From NCBI GenBank assembly GCA_903874955.1, contig CAIQTY010000003.1, forward strand, positions 1-57,871: a DNA stretch of 57,871 nt, in the 5' to 3' direction. Source of the DNA: an uncultured Alphaproteobacteria bacterium. Its GTDB lineage: Bacteria > Pseudomonadota > Alphaproteobacteria > Paracaedibacterales > CAITNM01. The notes beneath the pieces were generated by a model. The model was not told the origin of the DNA. It did not search any database and saw only the letters and a list, made by a program, of their open reading frames with translations. Numbering within the stretch: the stretch's first letter is position 1; each line of letters opens with the position of its first letter. The translations under genes and the position numbers were made by a program. Positions 43,002 through 52,567 of the stretch are shown in pieces.

Positions 43002-43797
43002 CAACATGAACCTGATCTACATGTAAATTTGCAGGAATCTTAGCAACACTTTTAAATGTTAGCTGTTCTCCTGGTTGTAACAAATCTTGTTTCCATTTAT
43101 ATGGCCATACCCGAATTTGACATAATCCCTGTTCATTAGGATTTTGTCCAGGTAAACATGACCCCCATGCCGTAAGCTGAATATTTTTCAAAGGTACAGC
43201 CAAAGGACCTGGATTTTTTACATTGCCAAGAACGCTGATTCTTTGATGTTGATCATCAAGAGCTGTAACATCAAATTGAATATTTTCAATATTGATATCG
43301 CCCGGTGCACTTTGATTGTAATGAGATGACTGGGTTAGGGAAGGTAGATTAAACCGCATTGCCACTAAAGCAGCTGTAACTATCCCTATAAAAATAATGA
43401 AACTCCAGATGCCAATTTTTGTTAAGTTATTCCATTTTTTTTGTTCCAATAGATTTTTTGAAACATTTTGTGGTTGTGCGAACATACGATCTTCACTTCT
43501 TGATACAAAAGTGGTCTGACTCTCACGAGGGGATTCCTGGTATGCGTAATTCGCTGATTGTTTCTGATACAATAATGAAATATCAGTCAAATTTCTGAAG
43601 GGTTGATCAGGAACAGCAACTTTTTGCTGTGAATGATTGGTATTTATTGACTCTTTTTTCACTTCCCACCATTGTTCGTGACAATTAGAACAAGCCAACT
43701 GAACGCCTTGGCCATTTCCATCAGGCATGCGTGAGTAGTTAAGGCGACTAACATCTAGTCTGTATTGCTTGTAGCATTTAGGGCAAGAAACGATCAC
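42985..43797 (-). CDS. MJ0042-type zinc-ribbon membrane protein (DUF3426-like)
   Basis: A 270-residue protein. An N-terminal zinc ribbon has Cys5, Cys8, Cys36 and Cys39 (VSCPKC...ACSNCHEQW) on the cytoplasmic side. A polar linker leads to one membrane helix near residues 128-148, then a periplasmic beta domain (ISVLGNVKNPGPLAVPL...PGEQLTFKSVAKIP) resembling DUF3426/FxLYD-like folds. Alphaproteobacteria have such proteins near cell-division genes; the function is unknown. It is first gene of the leftward group with mitofilin and hemY. Confidence 0.8.
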   Translation of the reverse strand: MIVSCPKCYKQYRLDVSRLNYSRMPDGNGQGVQLACSNCHEQWWEVKKESINTNHSQQKVAVPDQPFRNLTDISLLYQKQSANYAYQESPRESQTTFVSRSEDRMFAQPQNVSKNLLEQKKWNNLTKIGIWSFIIFIGIVTAALVAMRFNLPSLTQSSHYNQSAPGDINIENIQFDVTALDDQHQRISVLGNVKNPGPLAVPLKNIQLTAWGSCLPGQNPNEQGLCQIRVWPYKWKQDLLQPGEQLTFKSVAKIPANLHVDQVHVDVATN

Positions 43798-43852
43798 AAC
43801 TATTCATTTTTTCTAGTATTGTTTTCATTCTAGTCGTTTTTAAAATACACTG

Positions 43853-44665
43853 CTACTTTAATTTCAATTCTTCTTGCCAAACACTAGGCCAATTACTGTC
43901 ATGATCAAACCCATCGACAGGAATAATAGATATTTTTTCAGATTTGATTTGTTTTTTGAAGGCCATAGCAAGCTCTATAGTTGTATTTGTATCGTTGGTG
44001 CCAACAAAGTGAATTTGGGGAATTTTGCCGATACTATCTTTAATTTCTAGAGGATCAAGCGATTCGTAGAGTGGTTGGCAATTATGAAAGGTTGTCCAGC
44101 TTGAATGATCTAAATTTCCAGCGAAGGATATAATATTGGTGATGTTTCTAAAATATGGAATAAGTAAAAATGCAACTGATGCTCCGCCAGAATAGGCAAT
44201 GAGTTCAATGGTTTCAAAATGAAATTTTTCTTGACAGCTTTTTATGGCTTCAAAAATAGACCTAACAACTTCTGGTGAATATCTTGCTGTTGTCCAGTAT
44301 TTACTGCTTGAATTTGCACTTTTTAGATAGTGAAAAGGCCGATTAATAATAATTTTAGTGATAAGTCTATTATCTACTGCTGCTAGCCTGATTGCCATGG
44401 GATCAGTAGGAGTTGAGTTTGAGGCAATTTCTCCGAATCTATTAATGACTAGACCATCTCCCTCTAAGTAAATAATAGCATGTTTGCTGTTAAAGTTTTT
44501 ATAAAAAATCTGCATCGGGAAATTTGAACACTGAACGATTGCAGATTCGTATTCAAATTCTTTAGCTAAATTAAATGCTTTATTGATGCGATGCTGATTG
44601 CTGCTGCAGCCGAATAAAAAAAAGGCGGTAAAAAATACCGCCCTTTTTAGCTTTTTTAAGTGCAC
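43853..44665 (-). CDS. Putative alpha/beta-hydrolase lipoprotein
   Basis: A 270-residue lipoprotein with lipobox LFGC (Cys20). The mature part has the order of an alpha/beta hydrolase: IIYLEGDG (oxyanion strand), nucleophile Ser159 in LIAYSGGAS, Asp225 in HFVGTNDTNT and His255 in VDGFDHDSNW, all in plausible positions for a triad. The substrate is unknown; peptidase, esterase or lipase are all possible. It starts 7 bp after the beta-barrel gene end on the same strand, so they may share a transcript. It depends on LspA/Lnt for maturation. Confidence 0.75.
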   Translation of the reverse strand: MHLKKLKRAVFFTAFFLFGCSSNQHRINKAFNLAKEFEYESAIVQCSNFPMQIFYKNFNSKHAIIYLEGDGLVINRFGEIASNSTPTDPMAIRLAAVDNRLITKIIINRPFHYLKSANSSSKYWTTARYSPEVVRSIFEAIKSCQEKFHFETIELIAYSGGASVAFLLIPYFRNITNIISFAGNLDHSSWTTFHNCQPLYESLDPLEIKDSIGKIPQIHFVGTNDTNTTIELAMAFKKQIKSEKISIIPVDGFDHDSNWPSVWQEELKLK

Positions 44666-44672
44666 TAAGATT

Positions 44673-45797
44673 TTAGAATCCGTAGTGGAAGCGAAGTCCT
44701 GTTACGTAAGTTGAAAGTTGACCACGTTTTGTGTAATCAAACTGTAAACTTCCTGACAAGGCATCTTCGTTCTTTATACTGAAACCTGCACCACCACCGA
44801 AGGCTGAACGGTTTACAACGTAACCAGCTTGATTTCCTGCTGTGAATCCAACTGGATTAGCCTTTTTCACGTCATATTGACCATGTAGCGTTACGAAAGG
44901 CGCAACACTTGGTGTCATTTGATATGATACCAAAATTTTACCAGTAGCTGTTTGCGCTTTAAAAGTGTTGGATGGAGTATTTACAGCATTACCAGCATAT
45001 TTTGCATCGGTAGCCCTTTCATTAAACGCTCCCACTTTACTTTGCATTACTATATATCCAACTTGTAAATTAAATGATGTTTTATTCACTTTATTATTCA
45101 AGTTAGCAAAAACACCTCCGAACATCGCTTTTCTTTTTGGTGAAGATTTAAATGTTTCATCAACGTTAGTGGTACCGGCTGAACTTTCTTTAGTTGTTAT
45201 CCAACGACGATCGTCATTACTTTTTGATGTGCTGTATCCTCCAACAAATTCAAAATTGAAATTCTTGTGTGGGACGATGATCAAGTAAGGGTTTACACCA
45301 TAGGTGTTTTCGCGCATGTGACCGTTGTTGAATTCTGTTCTTGCATTAAGTCTTGAATAGCTTAAACCTAAACCTGCGCAGAATGTATTGTTAAATTTAT
45401 AATCTGCTCCGACCATTGTTAAGTATGATTGACCATTCCATTCTTGATTACTTGTTGCGTTATCAATTGCGCCCATGCTAACACGCATCCAAGCTGAAGC
45501 TCGGTGTTGTGAACCTGATGAACCAGCAACTTTTACACCACCTGCGCTTCCTGCAACGCCTGTTTCTTTATTTCCACGCATCGCCTCAGAAGCTTCTGCA
45601 GTTACAGCGCTAACTAAACCTAAAATTTTAGTTACTTTTACAGCCATAACAGATGCTTCTGTCACGGTTGCACCAGGAGTTGTCGCAACGCTTTGGTAAG
45701 CATAGTATGCCGAAGTACCATAAGTTGCGGCTCCTGCACTGCTAGAAGTAGCAGTTGATGATGTTGAACCTGAGCTTGTTGAAGCAAGTGCTAGCAA
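44673..45797 (-). CDS. Outer-membrane beta-barrel (autotransporter-like) protein, 5' end apparently missing
   Basis: 374 residues from a TTG. After a Ser/Thr/Ala-rich stretch, the last 270 residues form alternating amphipathic strands (SYLTMVGADYKF, NTFCAGLGLSYSRL, GVNPYLIIV) ending in FHYGF, a terminal aromatic typical of BAM-inserted barrels, closest to autotransporter beta-domains. No full signal peptide follows the TTG. The frame stays open upstream for 12 codons (ILAAICLGGGNQ), which looks like the core of a signal peptide, but it hits a stop (45834-45836) with no ATG/GTG/TTG before it. The true 5' end seems lost (see findings). Confidence 0.75.
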   Translation of the reverse strand: MLALASTSSGSTSSTATSSSAGAATYGTSAYYAYQSVATTPGATVTEASVMAVKVTKILGLVSAVTAEASEAMRGNKETGVAGSAGGVKVAGSSGSQHRASAWMRVSMGAIDNATSNQEWNGQSYLTMVGADYKFNNTFCAGLGLSYSRLNARTEFNNGHMRENTYGVNPYLIIVPHKNFNFEFVGGYSTSKSNDDRRWITTKESSAGTTNVDETFKSSPKRKAMFGGVFANLNNKVNKTSFNLQVGYIVMQSKVGAFNERATDAKYAGNAVNTPSNTFKAQTATGKILVSYQMTPSVAPFVTLHGQYDVKKANPVGFTAGNQAGYVVNRSAFGGGAGFSIKNEDALSGSLQFDYTKRGQLSTYVTGLRFHYGF

Positions 45798-45901
45798 CTG
45801 GTTTCCGCCCCCTAAACATATAGCTGCTAGGATTTATTTTTTTAGGTTTTGGATTATTTTTAATAATTTTTTCTTGTGCTGAGCTATGGTCGAGCCTTTC
45901 T

Positions 45902-46540
45902 TTGAACAGATATAAACCTAAATCTATTGCAACTTTTGAACAGGATATTTCAAAATTTATTGATGATCCAGCACATCAATACGATAAATGGAGCACTTAT
46001 AAAGCCTCGAATATGATTATTGGCAGTTATAGTGGTTTTTTGAGTGGCACAGCTCATATTGATAAAAAATATTTACCTGGTTTAGAAAAAGTTGTTATAA
46101 ATTTGGCAAAGGATTACTTAGACTCTTTTCAGAAAAATAGTCTGGTAAGTTCAATTCATACCATCAATTTATTTAATACATTTGCTAGTTTGAAAAATGT
46201 AAATGTTTTGGCAAATCCTGAATTTTTTAAGATATTTAAAACTTTAGTTGCTGAGCACGTTCATAGATTTCCAGAACGTGTCGACATGAGTATAGGATTT
46301 TTAAATTTATGTTTTGATAAAATCGAAAATATTATCGAAGTTGATAAAATGTCTGATATCGTTTTGCAGTCAGCCCCTAATCATCCTGTTGGTTTATGGT
46401 TCAAGGGACTTGCAGGGTTAACTAGAGGGAATGTAAAAAAACAGTCATTGGAAAAAATGCAGCTTGCTGTTAAGTTAGGTTTGTGCCGTTTTATGCCTAT
46501 AGACAAACAAGTCCTTCTCAGCTTAGGTATCCAAAAGTAG
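45902..46540 (+). CDS. Putative lipoprotein, unknown function, start codon missing
   Basis: 212 residues if read from TTG 45902. The frame is open upstream to a TAG at 45821-45823 and there encodes a lipoprotein signal with lipobox IIFSC, so the real protein begins earlier; however, no ATG, GTG or TTG exists in that stretch (only ATT at 45836 or CTG at 45824). The mature part is helical and unrecognised (YLPGLEKVVINLAKDYL, LWFKGLAGLTRGN). It converges on the ABC ATPase gene, overlapping it by 18 bp. Either a rare start codon is used or the 5' end was deleted. Confidence 0.55.
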   Translation: MNRYKPKSIATFEQDISKFIDDPAHQYDKWSTYKASNMIIGSYSGFLSGTAHIDKKYLPGLEKVVINLAKDYLDSFQKNSLVSSIHTINLFNTFASLKNVNVLANPEFFKIFKTLVAEHVHRFPERVDMSIGFLNLCFDKIENIIEVDKMSDIVLQSAPNHPVGLWFKGLAGLTRGNVKKQSLEKMQLAVKLGLCRFMPIDKQVLLSLGIQK

Positions 46541-47308
46541 ACGATCGCTATCTAATGAGCTACCAAACTGTTGCATCAGATCTTGGGGAGTGAGTAATGC
46601 TCTTTCTTCCCCTGATATGTCTTTTATAAGTTTTCCCTCATGAAGCATGATCGTTCTTGTTCCATACTTTAGCGCGCTTGATAGGCTATGGGTGACCATT
46701 AAAGCTGTCAGTTTTTTATTTTTTATAATTTTTTCTGTTATATCCATTACAAACCGGCTTGTTTTTGGATCAAGGGCTGCAGTGTGTTCATCAAGAAGTA
46801 AAATTTTCAAAGGGCTCAGCGTTGCCATAAGAAGACTTACAGCTTGACGTTGTCCACCTGACAACATTGCCATTTGTGTGTCGAGCCGATTTTCAAGATT
46901 TAAATTAAGAGGTTGTAATACACTTTGAAAATAGTCTCTGGAACTTCGATTAACAGCACTTTTAAGGGAACGATTTTTTCCTCGGCACAATGCTAAAGCT
47001 AGATTTTCAGCTATAGTTAAATGAGCACATGTTCCAGCAACTGGATCTTGAAAAACTCTGGCTACATGTTTAGCCCGTAAATTTGTGCTTTCTTTTGTAA
47101 CGTCTTCTTCGTCAATGAAAATTTGACCAGAGGAGGGAGTAAACTCTCCGGCAATTGTGTTAAGCAATGTTGATTTTCCTGCTCCATTGCTGCCAATAAC
47201 TGTAACAAATTCACCTTCTTCAATGTTTAGCGATAAATTTTTAAGAGCTATTCTAAAGGCTGCTGTTCCCTCTCCAAAATGAATTGAAATCTTTTTAAGG
47301 CTAATCAT
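46523..47308 (-). CDS. ABC importer ATPase (COG1101 type)
   Basis: A 261-residue ATP-binding subunit. Walker A GSNGAGKSTLL, signature LSGGQRQAVSLL, Walker B ILLLDEHTAALDP and the switch His in MVTHS are intact. With the permease and binding protein upstream it forms the three-gene importer of the COG2984/COG4120/COG1101 class, some members of which take up tryptophan or tyrosine (TrpXYZ). It overlaps the permease gene by 8 bp. The substrate is not determined by sequence. Confidence 0.9.
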   Translation of the reverse strand: MISLKKISIHFGEGTAAFRIALKNLSLNIEEGEFVTVIGSNGAGKSTLLNTIAGEFTPSSGQIFIDEEDVTKESTNLRAKHVARVFQDPVAGTCAHLTIAENLALALCRGKNRSLKSAVNRSSRDYFQSVLQPLNLNLENRLDTQMAMLSGGQRQAVSLLMATLSPLKILLLDEHTAALDPKTSRFVMDITEKIIKNKKLTALMVTHSLSSALKYGTRTIMLHEGKLIKDISGEERALLTPQDLMQQFGSSLDSDRLLLDT

Positions 47309-48194
47309 TTTTCGTCCTTAATTGTTTTTTTAAATCTGGTAAAAGCATTGCAATACCAACGAGAATGGAAGTTACTAAGTTCAAATCGGAAGCCTGTAAT
47401 AGAGAGCCGCCTATGTTGAGGGCGGTTGCAATAACAAATCTATATACTATTGCACCAATTACACAGGCTATGATGGCGTGGCTTATTTTTCTTATGGGAA
47501 TGATTGCCTCACCAATGATTACAGCAGCTAGCCCTACCACGATAGTGCCTACGCCCATGCTTACGTCAGCATAGCCACTGACTTGTGCAAAGATGGCGCC
47601 GCCTAATGCTACAAAACTATTTGATAAAGATAATCCTAAGCTGATCATTGCTTTGTCGTTTATTCCTTGTGCTCTTGCCATTCGAGCATTATTTCCTGTA
47701 GCTCTCAATGCTAGACCAATATTAGTTTTTAAGAACCGATTCAACGCAATAACTAATAAAATAATTAAAGCTAGAATTGGTAATACTCTCCAAAAAAATC
47801 CTAAAGGTGCTTTGAGCGATTGAAAAAATATTTCAAAAATAGTCTCTTCCCCTAAAAGAGGAATATTGGGTCGCTGCATAATTCGAAGATTGATTGAATA
47901 CAAAGCGGTCATCACTAAAATGCCAGAGAGCAAATTCAAAAAACGTAGATGAGTTGACAGCCAAGCTGTAACTAATCCAGCGATCGCTCCTAAAAGCATA
48001 GCAGCTATTGTGGCCAATAAAGGATGGATTCCAGCTACGATTAAAGCTGCGCATGTCGCTGCTCCAAGTGGGAATGTACCATCAACACTTAAATCAGGAA
48101 AATCTAGGATTCTTAAAGATAAGTATACGCCTATTGCAACGAACCCATAGATTAATCCTAGTTCAAGAGCGCCTATAATTTGTATAGTATTCAT
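47301..48194 (-). CDS. ABC importer permease (COG4120 type)
   Basis: A 297-residue membrane protein with 8-9 helices, of the branched-chain-amino-acid-like permease fold. FPDLSVDGTFPLGAATCA and IGLALRATGNNARMARAQGIN are the conserved family blocks, the latter being the coupling loop to the ATPase. It overlaps the ATPase gene (8 bp) and the binding-protein gene (4 bp), so the three are one operon. Confidence 0.92.
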   Translation of the reverse strand: MNTIQIIGALELGLIYGFVAIGVYLSLRILDFPDLSVDGTFPLGAATCAALIVAGIHPLLATIAAMLLGAIAGLVTAWLSTHLRFLNLLSGILVMTALYSINLRIMQRPNIPLLGEETIFEIFFQSLKAPLGFFWRVLPILALIILLVIALNRFLKTNIGLALRATGNNARMARAQGINDKAMISLGLSLSNSFVALGGAIFAQVSGYADVSMGVGTIVVGLAAVIIGEAIIPIRKISHAIIACVIGAIVYRFVIATALNIGGSLLQASDLNLVTSILVGIAMLLPDLKKQLRTKND

Positions 48195-49102
48195 AAATCT
48201 GCACCACCAACAGTGATAGCTTCATCTATTAAATCTGGATCTAGCTGTATTGCAAGCCGAGAAATGGCATCCATATTTAGGTGTAATTGAGAGTGCAATT
48301 CGTCAAATATATCGCTTTTTATGTTTTTGGGGTCCTTTAGAAATTCGCTCGCAAATTCAGCAATACTATGAGAAATTTCTTGCGTGTCATAGTCATAACC
48401 ACCTAATGCTCCGCATCGAATCAATCCTATATTATTTGCAAATACAGGGATTTTATGGACTTTAAAGTGTTCTAGAATAAGCTCAGCATCATTAAAAATA
48501 ATTTTTCCAGGGATCATAATAACGACATTAATATTTTTAGTTTTTTCTTTTAGTATCGAAGAAATATTTTGATTTCTATCAAGTGCACACAAACTTAAGT
48601 TGATTCTCTTAATTTTAGCAATCTCTTCATATCTTGTGGCTACCTGCTCAGATTGAGGAGCGTTTTGATCATACAGCAATAAGCAATTTAAAGGCTGTTT
48701 TATTGTAGTTTCAATAAGCTCTAGCAATTCCTCGGTTTTGTCTTCTTCAAAAATTCCAGTACTTTTTAGATTTTCTTCTTCATCGTTAGCAGTTAAACGT
48801 ACAGCAAGTTTTATTGACTTATCATCTTTTTTTAAATAGCTATCGTACTTTACCTGATCTAGAAATATTTTGATTTCTGAATTTTCTGAATTTGGATTCG
48901 ATTCATCTACTATCTGATTGCTGTTTATATCGTATAGCTTTAATGATCTTTTAATAAATCTAATGTCATCTTTTATACCAGGGGCTTTGGATGAGAAAAT
49001 CCCAACTGTTTTTTCGGTGTTGGGCTTCACTAAAAACTGCTTATACAACCCAGCTCCAGTAACAACTGCAACAAGAAAAATAATTATTATTCGTATGTTC
49101 AT
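48191..49102 (-). CDS. Divergent ABC importer substrate-binding protein (COG2984 type)
   Basis: 303 residues from ATG 49102, preceded by AGGA at good spacing (a TTG at 49123 is less likely). The N-terminal hydrophobic segment MNIRIIIIFLVAVVTGAG is a signal peptide or anchor. The C-terminal half matches the family: IPVFANNIGLIRCGALGGYDYDTQEI, then LHLNMDAISRLAIQLDPDLIDEA. The N-terminal half is highly divergent and acidic, with long Asn/Glu/Lys-rich stretches and none of the usual ligand-site motif, so the ligand may differ from relatives. First gene of the importer operon. Confidence 0.8.
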   Translation of the reverse strand: MNIRIIIIFLVAVVTGAGLYKQFLVKPNTEKTVGIFSSKAPGIKDDIRFIKRSLKLYDINSNQIVDESNPNSENSEIKIFLDQVKYDSYLKKDDKSIKLAVRLTANDEEENLKSTGIFEEDKTEELLELIETTIKQPLNCLLLYDQNAPQSEQVATRYEEIAKIKRINLSLCALDRNQNISSILKEKTKNINVVIMIPGKIIFNDAELILEHFKVHKIPVFANNIGLIRCGALGGYDYDTQEISHSIAEFASEFLKDPKNIKSDIFDELHSQLHLNMDAISRLAIQLDPDLIDEAITVGGADL

Positions 49103-49353
49103 AATTTTTCCTAAAACTTGCAAAAACTATAACCCGTTTCGTCTGAAAAAACTATGGGTATTGGAACACTAAATGTTTATCTAAGTTCATATATCCGGAA
49201 ATTTTATAGGTGTCTCTGAAAATTTTAGTAATGTTTGATCAGTGTCGCTATCGATGTAAAAAAAATATCTATCTTCAAGTTCATCCAATAGTACTTTTTA
49301 AAATTTTTTTAATGTTTATTTAACAATTTTAATTGCAAAATAAAATAAAAAAG

Positions 49354-50847
49354 ATGAAGTTAGCAACTTGTTATACGGTCGCTTTTTTTGGTGTTCAGCC
49401 CAAATTAATTGAGGTTCAGGTGCAATTTGCACCTGGTTTGCCTGTTTTTACAATTGTTGGCTTGGCTGATAAAGCGGTCGCTGAATCACGCGAGCGAATC
49501 AGAGCATGTTTACACGGTCTTGGAATGGATATTCCTGCAATTCGCATAACCGTTAATTTGACGCCGGCTGACCTTCAAAAAGAAGGAAGTCATTACGATC
49601 TCCCTATTGCACTTGCAATTTTGGGTGTCATGAAAATTGTTCCGATAGAGGAAATTAAGAATTATATAGCTTTAGGTGAAATCACTCTTGATGGCAGAAT
49701 TCTGAGTGTCCCAGGTGTTCTGCCATCAGCATTATTATCAGCAGAGCATGGAAAAGGGATTATCTGTCCAAAAGATTGTGGTCCTGAAGCATGTTGGGGA
49801 GGGAACATTTGTGTATTGGCGCCTAAATATCTCTTAGAAATTATTCAGCATTTTAGAAATGAAATTATTTTGCAGCAACCTGAGCCAAAGCTTGAGGAAC
49901 CAAACTTGTCAGGCTTTGATATGAAAGATGTTAAATACCAACATTTCGCTAAAAGAGGTTTAGAAATTGCTGCTGCTGGAGGTCATAATCTTTTGATGAT
50001 CGGCCCTCCTGGGGCTGGTAAATCAATGCTAGCCTCTCGATTGCCAGGCATTCTTCCAAAACTTAGTGCAAAAGAAGCCTTAGATGTAACAGTTATTCAT
50101 AGTTTAGCGGGCATGTCACCAAAAGATGGATTGGTAAAAATACGCCCTTTCAGAGACCCCCATCATAGCGCTTCATTGCCTGCAATGGTTGGTGGTGGAC
50201 AAAAAGGAAAACCGGGAGAAATCTCCCTAGCGCATAACGGTGTATTATTTTTAGATGAGTTGCCCGAGTTTTCAAGGGGATGTTTGGAAAGTTTGCGGCA
50301 ACCGCTAGAAACTGGTTCTATTACAATCGCTCGTGTTCAGCACCATTATACCTACCCGGCACGATTTCAATGTGTTGCAGCAATGAATCCCTGTCGGTGT
50401 GGTTATTTTGGAGATGCGGATCGTCAATGCAGTAGAGCACCAAAGTGTGCTCAAGATTATCAGCAAAAGATCTCAGGACCAATGATGGACCGGTTTGACT
50501 TGATCATACCTGTTCAGGCCCTTAAACCCGAAGAATTACAGGCAGAGCGCAAAGAAGAATCTAGCTATAAAATTTTGTTAAGAGTAGAAAATGCAAGGGC
50601 ACTTCAGCATAAGCGATATGATTGTCAGTTAAGGGTTAATGCTCATGTTGATGGTGAAATGCTCGATAAAGCCGTACGTACTGATAAAGAAGTTGATTCA
50701 ATATTACAGCAAGCAATAAAACGTTATAATCTCTCAGCACGTGGTTACCATCGGCTTTTAAGGGTTTCCCGAACCATTGCCGATCTTGGTGCTTGCGAAA
50801 ATATTTTAAAACAGCATGTGCTGGAAGCGCTTAGTTATAGAATTTAA
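49354..50847 (+). CDS. comM: YifB/ComM-family Mg-chelatase-like AAA+ ATPase
   Basis: 497 residues from ATG 49354 (the frame opens at a TTG 21 bases upstream). The N-terminal Lon-like domain (LATCYTVAFFGVQPKLIEV) is followed by the AAA+ core with Walker A GPPGAGKSMLASRLPG, Walker B FLDELPEF, and a Cys-rich insertion (MNPCRCGYFGD...CSRAPKC), then the Mg_chelatase C-terminal domain with LRVSRTIADL. ComM is a helicase promoting branch migration in natural transformation. A single rightward gene, converging on the transaldolase gene with a 4-bp overlap. Confidence 0.95.
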   Translation: MKLATCYTVAFFGVQPKLIEVQVQFAPGLPVFTIVGLADKAVAESRERIRACLHGLGMDIPAIRITVNLTPADLQKEGSHYDLPIALAILGVMKIVPIEEIKNYIALGEITLDGRILSVPGVLPSALLSAEHGKGIICPKDCGPEACWGGNICVLAPKYLLEIIQHFRNEIILQQPEPKLEEPNLSGFDMKDVKYQHFAKRGLEIAAAGGHNLLMIGPPGAGKSMLASRLPGILPKLSAKEALDVTVIHSLAGMSPKDGLVKIRPFRDPHHSASLPAMVGGGQKGKPGEISLAHNGVLFLDELPEFSRGCLESLRQPLETGSITIARVQHHYTYPARFQCVAAMNPCRCGYFGDADRQCSRAPKCAQDYQQKISGPMMDRFDLIIPVQALKPEELQAERKEESSYKILLRVENARALQHKRYDCQLRVNAHVDGEMLDKAVRTDKEVDSILQQAIKRYNLSARGYHRLLRVSRTIADLGACENILKQHVLEALSYRI

Positions 50848-51593
50848 TTCGCGTTTGAATTTGAATCAATTTCTATCACAAAGCCAGCTGCTTTAGCATC
50901 TTCATAAAATAGTTGTACTGTTTCAATGCTGAATTCGTTCAAGTTCTTTCCAGTAAGATTTAGCTTGTTTAAAATATCTGGTGTTGCAGTGATAATATCG
51001 CACTCTACATCGTTAGCTTGAAACACGTTTAAAACTTCGCGGGGGCTTGCCCAAAGGAGTTCACAGCCTTGCAGGGTTTTGGTTATTTTTTTTGCTTGGG
51101 CCATAATTGGCATAGGGTCAATTCCTGTGTCGGCAATGCGGCCTGCAAATACTGAGACAATTGAAGGAACGCCGCTTTGCAAGTTGCTTACCACCTCTTG
51201 AACCTGCTCAACCGTAAAAATAGCTGTAACGTTTAGTTTTATGCCTTTTTGAGAGAGTTCTTTAATAACTTTTGCTGTTGATTCCCCTTTGGTATTAACC
51301 ACAGGGATTTTTACATAAATATTTTTACCCCATGAGGCTATTTCTAACCCTTGAGCTATCATACCCTGGTGATCGTCAGCAAAAATTTCAAAAGAAATCG
51401 GCTTATCACCGATTAGTTGCAAACTTTTTTGAGCAAACTCTTTGTAATTTGTTGAGCCAGATTTGCGCATGAGACTTGGATTTGTTGTAAACCCAATGAT
51501 CCAATCAAATTTTGCCATTTTTTCAATGACGCCTTGGTCGGCGCCATCAACATAAAGCTGTACTTTTAAATTTTTTTGCCAATCTGTTTGCAT
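50844..51593 (-). CDS. Transaldolase / fructose-6-phosphate aldolase family protein
   Basis: A 249-residue TIM-barrel aldolase. The Schiff-base Lys is Lys95 in NIYVKIPVVN. GFTTNPSLMRK and LNVTAIFTVEQV are family signatures, the latter supporting transaldolase or FSA activity. It is longer than FSA (about 220 residues) and shorter than classic TalB (about 317), so it belongs to a small-type subfamily and its substrate (sedoheptulose-7-P or fructose-6-P) is uncertain. It stands alone leftward with no other pentose-phosphate genes near. Confidence 0.88.
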   Translation of the reverse strand: MQTDWQKNLKVQLYVDGADQGVIEKMAKFDWIIGFTTNPSLMRKSGSTNYKEFAQKSLQLIGDKPISFEIFADDHQGMIAQGLEIASWGKNIYVKIPVVNTKGESTAKVIKELSQKGIKLNVTAIFTVEQVQEVVSNLQSGVPSIVSVFAGRIADTGIDPMPIMAQAKKITKTLQGCELLWASPREVLNVFQANDVECDIITATPDILNKLNLTGKNLNEFSIETVQLFYEDAKAAGFVIEIDSNSNAN

Positions 51594-51679
51594 ATATTCT
51601 AAATCTTTTTAAAATTTTGATATCTGAGTATAAGCTAGCATAACCCCTAATCTGATTGAAACCAGGCCAACCATTAAAT

Positions 51680-52387
51680 TTAAGTGGCTAAGCGGAGTTT
51701 TTGGATTAATTCCTGGCGCACAAGAGGCAGAACTCTATTATGGGCAATGTGATTGGTTAGAAAATGTCCTGTAAGCATTAAGGAATTGAGATAATCAGAT
51801 TCTTTTGCAGCAGATTCTTCATTAATTAAAAATTCTGGTAAAATCAACAATTTATTGAGGTAAGGTAATGCTATTTCAAAGCAGACAGCGCATCCTGTTT
51901 TAGGGGAAACATGGGTGAGGTTTTCTCTTTTGCCGGTGACTGCGCAGGTTTTTAAACTTAGCCCAAAACCTAATTCTTCGATCAGTGATACCTCAAATAC
52001 GCAATATGCTCGAATTGCAACCTCTTTTTGGTAAAAAGAACTCATGGTCTTATTAATTTCATCCCATAAATTTATATAAGGGTGGTTTTCTGGCAACAGT
52101 ACACCCAGCATTTCAAGCATGGTTTTGAGTGCGTAAACCCGCGTTGAATCAGAAAACTGTAAACTTGAATGGCTTTGTTTTGTTTCTAATTTTATTGTTC
52201 CTAGGTGCTGCTCTAGTCTTGCTTTGACTGAAACAGAGACCAAATCTCCTGGTTGCGGAAGGCATGCTTTTGTTCGAGTTATCATGCCGTCAATGCGACC
52301 TCGTTCCTGGGTAAATACGCTGACAATTAATTGTTTTTCTGAATAGATTCTGTATCTTAAAACAACGCCGGTGTCTTGCCAGTTCAT
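51680..52387 (-). CDS. recO: DNA repair protein RecO
   Basis: 235 residues from ATG 52387; conserved sequence starts there (MNWQDTGVVLRYRIYSEKQLIV) although the frame is open upstream. An N-terminal OB fold is followed by a helical domain and a zinc-like Cys cluster (LKTCAVTGKR...TGCAVC). RecO loads RecA with RecFR in gap repair. Its usual partner era is not next to it. It is divergent from the tRNA-Ala gene, 84 bp away. Confidence 0.9.
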   Translation of the reverse strand: MNWQDTGVVLRYRIYSEKQLIVSVFTQERGRIDGMITRTKACLPQPGDLVSVSVKARLEQHLGTIKLETKQSHSSLQFSDSTRVYALKTMLEMLGVLLPENHPYINLWDEINKTMSSFYQKEVAIRAYCVFEVSLIEELGFGLSLKTCAVTGKRENLTHVSPKTGCAVCFEIALPYLNKLLILPEFLINEESAAKESDYLNSLMLTGHFLTNHIAHNRVLPLVRQELIQKLRLAT

Positions 52388-52471
52388 AAAATTTATAAAG
52401 CCTTTATTTTTATTCGTAATTAAGTTTTTGACTTGTCGCAAGAATGTTTTACTATTAAAACAGAAAGTACC

Positions 52472-52547
<76 letters not shown>

Positions 52548-52567
52548 CAAACGTATGGTTATCCCCT

